Below, one piece after another: positions 53,316-60,053 of a stretch of 60,053 bases of DNA. Below the pieces are notes generated by a model. It did no database searches. It was not told where the DNA came from and saw only the letters and a program-made list of their open reading frames with translations. A program made the position numbers and the translations under genes. Numbering within the stretch: position 1 is the first letter of the stretch; every line of letters starts with the position of its first letter. The stretch comes from Pseudomonas sp. BGI-2 (lineage in GTDB: Bacteria > Pseudomonadota > Gammaproteobacteria > Pseudomonadales > Pseudomonadaceae), in assembly GCF_004310295.1 (NCBI RefSeq), contig NZ_SISB01000043.1, positions 1-60,053 on the forward strand. The letters run 5' to 3'.

Positions 53316-54583
53316 GCAGCGATCAGCGGTTTTTCGATTTCCTCAAAGAGTGCATCGGTCTCGACGTGACCTCGGTGGGGCCGGCGATCATCGAGCGTGC
53401 GGTGCGCCAGCGCAGCACGGCGTCCAGCGCGCTGACGGCCGATGAGTACTGGCACACCTTGCAGGGTTCGCGGGACGAGCAACAGGCGCTGATCGAAGCG
53501 GTGATCGTCCCCGAAACCTGGTTTTTCCGTTACCCGGAATCTTTCGCCACCTTGGCGAAACTGGCTGCCAAACGTCTGAGCGACATCAACAACATGCGCG
53601 CGCTGCGGATTCTCAGCCTGCCGTGTTCCACCGGTGAAGAACCGTATTCCATCGCCATGGCGTTGCTTGATGCCGGGTTCCAGCCGCACCAGTTCAAGGT
53701 CGAAGGCATGGACGTCAGCCTGTTGTCGGTGGAAAAAGCCCGGTGCGCACTGTACTGCAAGAATTCGTTCCGTGGTCAGGACATCGCGTTTCGCGAGCGG
53801 CATTTCACCGCCGAAGACGAGGGCTATCGCCTCAGTGGGCGAGTGCTTGAACAAGTGCGTTTGCAGGTCGGCAATCTGCTGGATCCGACGTTGCTGGCCA
53901 ACGAGCCGCCTTATGACTTTGTGTTTTGCCGCAACCTGCTGATCTATTTCGATCAACCGACCCAGCAGCAAGTGTTCGAAGTGCTCAAGCGCCTGACCCA
54001 TGTCGACGGCGTGCTGTTTATCGGTCCGGCCGAGGGCAGTTTGCTCGGCCGTTTCGGCATGTGTTCGATCGGCATCCCACAGTCCTTTGCGTTCAGTCGT
54101 CAGAGCACACCAGAGCCTGCGCCCATTGCGGCTTTCGTTCCGACGCCTCTGCCCGTGCGCCAACCGGCGCGCAGCGTGATCCCGCCGCCCGTTCGCAGCC
54201 GGCCCTTCGCAACGGTGACGCCGTTACCTGCCGCAACGAAAACCGCCAACCCGGACGCCGCCGCGCTGCTGGCGAACATTGCCGCGCTGGCCAACGAAGG
54301 CAAAAGCGCCGAAGCCCGCGCCGCGTGCGAGAGCTATTTGCGCAGTCACGAGCCAGTAGCCCAGGTCTTTTACTGGCTGGGCTTGCTCAGCGATGTCGCC
54401 GGCAGAGTTCTGGAGGCCCAGGGTTTTTATCGCAAGGCGTTGTACCTCGACCCGCAACATTCCGACGCGTTGATGCACCTGGCGGCGTTGCTGCAATCGT
54501 TGGGCGACACGACGGGTGCCAGACGATTGCAGGACCGCGCCGCCCGCAGCGAGCGCGCCGCCGACAGTGAGCGTAAACGATGA
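53312..54583 (+). CDS. wspC: Wsp CheR-type methyltransferase with C-terminal TPR-like region
   Basis: Methylates the receptor WspA and so adjusts its activity. The 423-aa chain has the CheR N-domain then SAM-binding ILSLPCSTGEEPYSIAMALLDAG near residue 94. NLLIYFDQPTQQQVFEVL is near 209. After a Pro/Thr linker (residues about 265-300), a TPR-like region follows (VFYWLGLLSDVAGRVLEAQGFYRKALYLDPQHSDALMHLAALLQ). It overlaps both neighbours by 4 nt. Confidence 0.94.
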   Translation: MSSDQRFFDFLKECIGLDVTSVGPAIIERAVRQRSTASSALTADEYWHTLQGSRDEQQALIEAVIVPETWFFRYPESFATLAKLAAKRLSDINNMRALRILSLPCSTGEEPYSIAMALLDAGFQPHQFKVEGMDVSLLSVEKARCALYCKNSFRGQDIAFRERHFTAEDEGYRLSGRVLEQVRLQVGNLLDPTLLANEPPYDFVFCRNLLIYFDQPTQQQVFEVLKRLTHVDGVLFIGPAEGSLLGRFGMCSIGIPQSFAFSRQSTPEPAPIAAFVPTPLPVRQPARSVIPPPVRSRPFATVTPLPAATKTANPDAAALLANIAALANEGKSAEARAACESYLRSHEPVAQVFYWLGLLSDVAGRVLEAQGFYRKALYLDPQHSDALMHLAALLQSLGDTTGARRLQDRAARSERAADSERKR

Positions 54584-55263
54584 AGGCCTCCGCCACCTTG
54601 AGCCTCACCCATGAAGATGCCCAGGCCATCGACGACTGCTGGAACCGCATCGGTATCCACGGCGACAAGTCCTGCCCGTTGCTGATCGAGCACATTCACT
54701 GCCGCAACTGCGCGGTGTATTCCGCCGCTGCCACGCGCTTGCTCGACCGCTACGCCTTGCAACAGGACGATCGCGAGCAGGTCTCGACGACGGCCGAAAT
54801 CGACGTGAAAACCCGCTCGCTGCTGATGTTTCGTCTCGGCGAAGAATGGCTGGGCCTGGCCACCCGCAGCCTGGTGGAAGTGGCGCCGCTGCAAGCGATT
54901 CACTCCTTGCCGCACCAGCGCTCCGGGGCCTTGCTCGGCGTGGCGAATGTGCGCGGCGCTCTGGTGGCGTGCCTGTCGCTCGTGGAGCTGCTGGGGCTCG
55001 ACGGCGCCAGCAGCGTGGCGTCCGGCGCGCGGGTCATGCCGCGGATGCTGATCATCGCCGCCCACGGCGGGCCGGTGGTGGTGCCGGTGGATGAAGTGGA
55101 CGGGATTCACGCCATCGACGAACACCTCCTCGAGGCGGCGTCCCGCTCCGGCACTCAGGCCAGCGCCAAATACACCCGTGGCGTGTTGCAATTCAAAGGT
55201 CGCAGCCTGCGTTGGCTGGATGAAGAACAGTTGCTGTCCGCCGTGACCCGGAGCCTCACATGA
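54580..55263 (+). CDS. wspD: Wsp CheW-like coupling protein
   Basis: Second CheW-type adaptor of the Wsp complex (227 aa). The N-terminal segment (DCWNRIGIHGDKSCPLLIEHIHCRNCAVYSAAATRLL) carries a Cys-rich motif typical of WspD. The CheW domain (MFRLGEEWLGLATRSLVEVAPLQAIHSLPHQRSG... then NVRGALVACLSLVELLGL) follows from about residue 80. Overlaps wspC and wspE by 4 nt each. Confidence 0.93.
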   Translation: MKASATLSLTHEDAQAIDDCWNRIGIHGDKSCPLLIEHIHCRNCAVYSAAATRLLDRYALQQDDREQVSTTAEIDVKTRSLLMFRLGEEWLGLATRSLVEVAPLQAIHSLPHQRSGALLGVANVRGALVACLSLVELLGLDGASSVASGARVMPRMLIIAAHGGPVVVPVDEVDGIHAIDEHLLEAASRSGTQASAKYTRGVLQFKGRSLRWLDEEQLLSAVTRSLT

Positions 55264-57548
55264 CCCCCGAGCAAATGCGCGACGCCTCGCTGCTGGAGCT
55301 GTTCAGCCTCGAAGCCGAAGCCCAGACCCAGGTGCTGAGCGCAGGGCTTTTGGCGCTTGAGCGCGATCCGACCCAGGCCGATCACCTTGAATCGTGCATG
55401 CGCGCTGCCCACTCGCTCAAAGGCGCGGCGCGGATTGTCGGGGTCGATGCCGGCGTCAGCGTTGCGCATGTGATGGAAGATTGCCTGGTCAGCGCGCAGG
55501 AAGGGCGCCTGTACCTGCGGCCCGAGCACATTGACGCCTTGCTGCAAGGCACCGATTTGCTGATGCGCATCGCGACGCCGAATAACAATCCCGGGGCGGC
55601 GGACATCGAGGCCTATGTGGCGCTGATGGCGCGGTTGCTGGATCCGCTGGCGTTGGCCATGCCGATCAGCACGCCGATAGCGCCCTTTATGGCCGAGTCA
55701 GAGCCCGAAGCGCTCGCGCCAAAGGTCGAAGAGCTGGTTCCGGTCGCCGAACCGTCACCCGTAGAACCAGCGAAAAGAACCCGGCGCACCACAGATACTG
55801 GCGAACGGGTGCTGCGCGTCACGGCCGAACGCCTGAACAGCCTGCTCGACTTGTCGAGCAAATCCCTGGTGGAAACCCAGCGACTCAAGCCGCACCTGGC
55901 CACGATGCAGCGCCTCAAGCGTATGCAGAACAATGGCCTGCGGGCGCTGGAAAACCTCAACGTCCACCTCAAGGAACATGCCTTGAGCCTCGAAGCCCAG
56001 GAAGCCCTGGGCGATGCCCGGCGGCTGTTGGCTGAGGCGCAGCAATTGCTGGTGGAAAAAAACGCCGAACTGGATGAGTTCGCCTGGCAGGCCAGTCAAC
56101 GGGCGCAGGTGTTGTACGACACCGCGCTGGCCTGTCGCATGCGGCCGTTTGCCGACGTGTTGGGTGGACAAGTGCGCATGGTCCGCGACCTCGGTCGCAG
56201 CCTCGGTAAACAGGTGCGGCTGGAGATCGAGGGCGAGAAAACCCAGGTTGATCGCGACGTCCTGGAAAAGCTCGAAGCGCCGCTGACGCACTTGCTGCGC
56301 AACGCCGTCGATCACGGTATCGAGTCCCCCGAACAACGCTTGCTGGCCGGCAAGCCTGAAGAAGGTCTGATTCGTCTGCGCGCCTCCCATCAGGCGGGCC
56401 TGCTGGTGCTGGAGTTGAGCGATGACGGTCACGGCGTCGATCTGGAAAAGGTCCGCCGCAGCATCATCGAGCGGCAGTTATCCCCGGCGGAAACCGCCGC
56501 CCAGTTGAGCGAAGAAGAGCTGCTGACGTTCCTGTTCCTGCCGGGTTTCAGCCTGCGCGACAAGGTCACCGAAGTGTCCGGGCGCGGCGTCGGCCTGGAC
56601 GCGGTTCAGCACATGGTCCGTCAGTTGCGCGGCGCAGTGGTGCTGGAGCAGACGGCGGGCGAGGGCAGTCGTTTTCACCTCGAAGTGCCGCTGACGCTGT
56701 CTGTAGTGCGCAGTCTGGTGGTGGAAGTCGGTGATGAGGCGTACGCCTTTCCGCTGGCGCACATCGAACGCATGTGTGATCTGGAACCGGCGGACATCGT
56801 TCAGGTCGAAGGGCGTCAGCACTTCTGGCACGAAGGCCGGCATGTCGGGCTGGTCGCCGCCAGTCAGTTGTTGCAGCGGCCGGCGAGCCCGGGTGGGCAA
56901 CAAACCCTGAAAGTCGTGGTGATCCGCGAGCGCGAGGCGATTTACGGCGTGGCAGTGGAGCGGTTTGTTGGCGAGCGGACATTGGTCGTATTGCCGCTGG
57001 ACGAACGTCTGGGCAAGGTGCAGGACATTTCCGCCGGGGCTTTGCTCGACGACGGGTCGGTGGTGCTGATCGTCGACGTCGAAGACATGCTGCGCTCGGT
57101 GGACAAACTGCTCAATACCGGGCGTCTGGAGCGGATTACCCGTCAAGGCAGCCAGGCCGTCGAGGCGGCTCGTAAACGGATTCTGGTGGTCGACGATTCG
57201 TTGACCGTTCGCGAGTTACAGCGCAAGTTGCTGCTCAATCGCGGTTACGACGTGGCCGTGGCGGTCGACGGTATGGATGGCTGGAACGCCCTGCGTTCGG
57301 AGGATTTCGATCTGCTGATTACTGACATTGATATGCCGCGCATGGACGGCATCGAACTGGTGTCTTTGTTGCGCCAGGACAATCGCCTGCAATCACTGCC
57401 GGTTATGGTGGTGTCCTATAAAGATCGCGAAGAAGACCGTCGTCGCGGACTGGACGCCGGAGCCGACTATTATCTAGCCAAAGCCAGTTTTCATGACGAC
57501 GCCCTGCTTGATGCAGTGGTTGAGCTCATCGGAGGAGCGCGGGCATGA
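55260..57548 (+). CDS. wspE: Wsp hybrid histidine kinase-response regulator (CheA-like)
   Basis: Central kinase that phosphorylates WspR and WspF. The 762-aa protein has an HPt domain (AAHSLKGAARIVG, His near residue 49), a CheA dimerisation and ATPase region (LTHLLRNAVDHGIESPEQR near 343, DDGHGVDLEKV, GRGVGLDAV), a CheW-like domain (about 480-625), and a C-terminal receiver (ILVVDDSLTVREL then LLITDIDMPRMDG near 684, KD...DYYLAKASF). All phosphotransfer residues look intact. Couples by 4-nt overlaps. Confidence 0.96.
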   Translation: MTPEQMRDASLLELFSLEAEAQTQVLSAGLLALERDPTQADHLESCMRAAHSLKGAARIVGVDAGVSVAHVMEDCLVSAQEGRLYLRPEHIDALLQGTDLLMRIATPNNNPGAADIEAYVALMARLLDPLALAMPISTPIAPFMAESEPEALAPKVEELVPVAEPSPVEPAKRTRRTTDTGERVLRVTAERLNSLLDLSSKSLVETQRLKPHLATMQRLKRMQNNGLRALENLNVHLKEHALSLEAQEALGDARRLLAEAQQLLVEKNAELDEFAWQASQRAQVLYDTALACRMRPFADVLGGQVRMVRDLGRSLGKQVRLEIEGEKTQVDRDVLEKLEAPLTHLLRNAVDHGIESPEQRLLAGKPEEGLIRLRASHQAGLLVLELSDDGHGVDLEKVRRSIIERQLSPAETAAQLSEEELLTFLFLPGFSLRDKVTEVSGRGVGLDAVQHMVRQLRGAVVLEQTAGEGSRFHLEVPLTLSVVRSLVVEVGDEAYAFPLAHIERMCDLEPADIVQVEGRQHFWHEGRHVGLVAASQLLQRPASPGGQQTLKVVVIREREAIYGVAVERFVGERTLVVLPLDERLGKVQDISAGALLDDGSVVLIVDVEDMLRSVDKLLNTGRLERITRQGSQAVEAARKRILVVDDSLTVRELQRKLLLNRGYDVAVAVDGMDGWNALRSEDFDLLITDIDMPRMDGIELVSLLRQDNRLQSLPVMVVSYKDREEDRRRGLDAGADYYLAKASFHDDALLDAVVELIGGARA

Positions 57549-58555
57549 AAATAGCCATCGTCAACGACATGCCCATGGCGGTGGAGGCCCTGCGCCGCGC
57601 ATTGGCATTCGAACCGGCGCATCAAGTGGTCTGGGTCGCCGGCAATGGCGCCGAGGCGGTGCAACGTTGCGCCGAATTCACCCCGGACCTGATTTTGATG
57701 GACCTGATCATGCCGGTGATGGACGGCGTGGAGGCGACCCGGCGGATCATGGCCGAGACCCCCTGCGCCATTGTCATCGTCACGGTCGACCGGCAGCAGA
57801 ACGTGCATCGGGTGTTCGAGGCCATGGGGCACGGCGCGCTGGACGTGGTCGACACCCCGGCTCTCGGTGCCGGCAATGCCCAAGAGGCGGCGGCGCCATT
57901 GTTGCGCAAGATCATTAACATTGGCTGGCTGATTGGTGACAAGGGCAATCGGGAGCGATCGGCCCCCAGCCCGCTGCGCAGTTCGGCCTCGCGTCAGCGT
58001 CTGGTCGCGATTGGCTCGTCCGCAGGCGGGCCGGCGGCGCTGGAAGTCTTGCTCAAGGGCCTGCCAAAAGATTTTTCGGCCGCGATCGTGCTGGTGCAAC
58101 ATGTTGACCAGGTGTTCGCCGCCGGCATGGCGGAATGGCTGAGCAGCGCCAGCGGCCTGAAGGTGCGACTGGCCCAGGAAGGCGAGCCCCCGTTGGCCGG
58201 CACGGTGTTGCTGGCGGGCACCAATCACCATATTCGCTTGTTAAAAAACGGCACGCTGACCTACACCGCCGAACCAGTCAACGAGATCTATCGGCCCTCG
58301 ATCGATGTGTTTTTCGAGAGCGTGGCCAGTTACTGGAACGGCGATGCCGTGGGTGTTTTGCTCACCGGCATGGGACGCGATGGCGCGCAGGGGCTTAAAC
58401 TCATGCGCCAACAGGGCTACATGACCATCGCTCAGGACCAACAAAGCAGTGCGGTTTACGGAATGCCGAAAGCGGCAGCGGCCATCGATGCCGCCGTGGA
58501 AGTTCGCCCACTGGACAAGATAGCGCCACGATTGCTGGAGATTTTCCCCAAATGA
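57545..58555 (+). CDS. wspF: Wsp CheB-type methylesterase
   Basis: Negative regulator that demethylates WspA. The 336-aa protein has a receiver (PDLILMDLIMPVMDG near 49) and a methylesterase domain. Catalytic residues appear in IGSSAGGPAALE (Ser near 155), LVQHVDQVFAAGM (His near 181) and LLTGMGRDGAQGL (Asp near 277). It is commonly lost in wrinkly mutants of P. fluorescens; here it is complete. 48 nt precede wspR. Confidence 0.95.
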   Translation: MKIAIVNDMPMAVEALRRALAFEPAHQVVWVAGNGAEAVQRCAEFTPDLILMDLIMPVMDGVEATRRIMAETPCAIVIVTVDRQQNVHRVFEAMGHGALDVVDTPALGAGNAQEAAAPLLRKIINIGWLIGDKGNRERSAPSPLRSSASRQRLVAIGSSAGGPAALEVLLKGLPKDFSAAIVLVQHVDQVFAAGMAEWLSSASGLKVRLAQEGEPPLAGTVLLAGTNHHIRLLKNGTLTYTAEPVNEIYRPSIDVFFESVASYWNGDAVGVLLTGMGRDGAQGLKLMRQQGYMTIAQDQQSSAVYGMPKAAAAIDAAVEVRPLDKIAPRLLEIFPK

Positions 58556-58603
58556 AGGCTTTTCGCAGCAACTCTGGCCTAGGCAGTATTCAGGTGACCG
58601 CCC

Positions 58604-59605
58604 ATGAATGACTTACAACTCGACGACTTCAAGACCGACGAAAACGCCGCCATGGTGTTGTTGGTGGACGATCAGGCAATGATCGGCGAGGCGGTGCGCC
58701 GCGGGTTGTCGAACGAAGAGAATATCGACTTCCACTTCTGCGCCGACCCGCACCAGGCCATTGCGCAGGCGATCCGCATCAAGCCGACGGTGATCCTTCA
58801 GGATCTTGTGATGCCCGGCCTGGACGGCCTCAGCCTGGTGCGTGAGTACCGAAACCATCCGGCGACCAAAAACATTCCGATCATTGTCCTGTCGACCAAG
58901 GAAGACCCGCTGATCAAGAGCGCGGCGTTTGCGGCCGGGGCCAATGATTACCTGGTCAAACTGCCGGACAACATCGAACTGGTGGCGCGCATTCGCTATC
59001 ACTCGCGCTCCTACATGACCTTGTTGCAGCGCGATGCGGCGTACCGCGCGTTGCGGGTCAGCCAGCAGCAGTTGCTCGACACCAACCTGGTGTTGCAGCG
59101 GTTGATGAACTCCGACGGCTTGACCGGGCTGTCGAACCGCCGGCACTTCGACGAATACCTGGAACTGGAATGGCGCCGTTCGCTGCGTGATCAGAGCCAA
59201 TTGTCGCTGCTGATGATCGATGTCGACTACTTCAAGTCCTACAACGACAGCTTTGGCCACCTCGAAGGTGATGAAGCCCTGCGTAAAGTCGCCACCGCGA
59301 TTCGCGACGCCAGCGCCCGGCCGTCGGACCTGCCAGCCCGTTACGGCGGTGAAGAATTTGTCCTGGTGCTGCCCAATACCACGCCGGGTGGCGCGCGACT
59401 GGTGGCGGAAAAACTGCGCCTGACCGTGGAAGCGCTGAAAATTCCGCACATTTTCCCCACCGAAGGCTCAAGCCTGACCATCAGCATCGGCCTGTCGACC
59501 ATGATCCCGCAGCAGGGCAGTGATTGCCGGCAATTGATCTCGGCGGCGGACAAGGGGCTGTATTTGGCGAAGAATAATGGGCGGAATCAGGTGGGGATTG
59601 AGTAG
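58604..59605 (+). CDS. wspR: Wsp diguanylate cyclase response regulator
   Basis: Makes c-di-GMP when phosphorylated by WspE. The 333-aa protein has a receiver (VLLVDDQAMIGEAVRRGL and ILQDLVMPGLDG near residue 66, STKEDPLIKSAAFAAGANDYL) and a GGDEF domain with active site GGEEF near residue 248. The RxxD inhibitory site is present as RPSD five residues upstream (RPSDLPARYGGEEF). It is the last gene of the operon. Confidence 0.96.
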   Translation: MNDLQLDDFKTDENAAMVLLVDDQAMIGEAVRRGLSNEENIDFHFCADPHQAIAQAIRIKPTVILQDLVMPGLDGLSLVREYRNHPATKNIPIIVLSTKEDPLIKSAAFAAGANDYLVKLPDNIELVARIRYHSRSYMTLLQRDAAYRALRVSQQQLLDTNLVLQRLMNSDGLTGLSNRRHFDEYLELEWRRSLRDQSQLSLLMIDVDYFKSYNDSFGHLEGDEALRKVATAIRDASARPSDLPARYGGEEFVLVLPNTTPGGARLVAEKLRLTVEALKIPHIFPTEGSSLTISIGLSTMIPQQGSDCRQLISAADKGLYLAKNNGRNQVGIE

Positions 59606-59663
59606 CGGGTCGACCTGAGCCAATTTCTCCACAATGCCACAGACCCTGTAGCAGGGGGGCTTC

Positions 59664-59785
59664 TGTGGCGAGGGGGATTGCCCCGTTGGGCCGCGAAGCG
59701 GCCCCCTGCGTTTTCCCTGCCATACTCTTCGATCAGATTTCACGACTGCTTCGCAGCCCGAACGGGAGCAAGCTCCCTCGCCACA
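59664..59785. repeat. Inverted repeat of the TGTGGCGAGGGG family
   Basis: Begins TGTGGCGAGGGGGATTGCCC and ends GCAAGCTCCCTCGCCACA. It lies between wspR and the truncated gene at the window end. Confidence 0.75.
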
Positions 59786-59893
59786 GGTCATTCGCGTTCG
59801 GCACCTGCGCTCACTCTTAGTACGCTTAGTAGTCCCCGGCAGCCATTCCCCATAGAGTGTTTCGCGCGCAATGCGCTGCATATCTTTTGTAGC

Positions 59894-60053
59894 TCAATCG
59901 ACATAGGTCACATACCTGGCCATCAGGTTCGGCCGCTGAAACGTATCGATGCCGGCGACGCGTTGATGCATCTCCCTGACCACTTGTTTGAACGTTGCAT
60001 CGTCCATGTCGATCCAGAAACGTGGGTTGCGACCGATGAGGCGGTCGTATTCG
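59894..60053 (-). CDS. Unidentified protein, C-terminal fragment (cut by the window edge)
   Basis: The minus strand is open from the window edge to a TGA at 59894-59896. The last 52 residues include EYDRLIGRNPRFWIDMDDAT, VVREMHQRVAGIDTFQRPNL and MARYVTYVD. I do not recognise the family. Only the end is visible, so frame and function should be treated cautiously. Confidence 0.5.
   Translation of the reverse strand, partial: EYDRLIGRNPRFWIDMDDATFKQVVREMHQRVAGIDTFQRPNLMARYVTYVD

Overview
The window reads as a chromosomal segment of a Pseudomonas of the fluorescens group. The basis is the dense, GC-rich gene packing, many copies of the 'GTAGGAGCGAGGCTTGCCCGCGAA' type repeat, a complete Wsp (wspABCDEFR) operon, and a gene order typical of that group (ffh-rpsP-rimM-trmD-rplS, xerD-dsbC-hom-thrC-recJ). 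The species call is inference from recognised gene families; no search was run.

Layout. 0.4-7.8 kb: an N-acetylglucosamine regulon on the minus strand (GntR regulator, NagA deacetylase, SIS-type deaminase, EIIA-HPr-EI fusion, EIICB permease) with a phased three-repeat candidate operator. 8-16.7 kb: housekeeping and cell-envelope genes (L,D-transpeptidase, two Nudix hydrolases, gamma-carbonic-anhydrase-like protein, DUF1289, VUT-like transporter, purT, MHS transporter, CorC/DUF21 protein, CcsA-like protein). 16.9-25.6 kb: ffh, the rpsP operon, xerD, dsbC, hom and thrC. 25.7-33.7 kb: a BvgS-like sensor without a kinase, DUF3509, a candidate stress sRNA, a periplasmic binding protein, a CaiB-type CoA transferase, yaeQ, recJ and an Old Yellow Enzyme. 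33.8-35.5 kb: opgD.

35.8-38.2 kb is the main accessory patch. It holds a small unknown gene, a Bro-N antirepressor-like gene with a C4-like structured leader, and an AT-richer two-gene module: a ComF-like phosphoribosyltransferase followed 5 nt later by a SLOG-fold protein, closed by a terminator-like hairpin. No effector gene is visible in that module and its function is unknown.

38.2-48.3 kb: a YdcSTUVW-like polyamine/GABA uptake and catabolism locus on the minus strand, with two paralogous gamma-aminobutyraldehyde dehydrogenases, an APC permease and a LysR regulator. 48.5-50.8 kb: a DUF533/TerB-like protein and a low-GC seven-repeat beta-propeller gene preceded by a perfect 28-bp palindrome. 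51.2-59.6 kb: the Wsp surface-sensing operon that controls the diguanylate cyclase WspR. The window ends inside an unidentified minus-strand gene.

The most promising leads are the PRTase-SLOG pair, the C4-like RNA beside the Bro-N gene, the candidate sRNA at 27.55-27.66 kb with an AlgU-like promoter, and the palindrome plus propeller gene. All need comparative or experimental confirmation.
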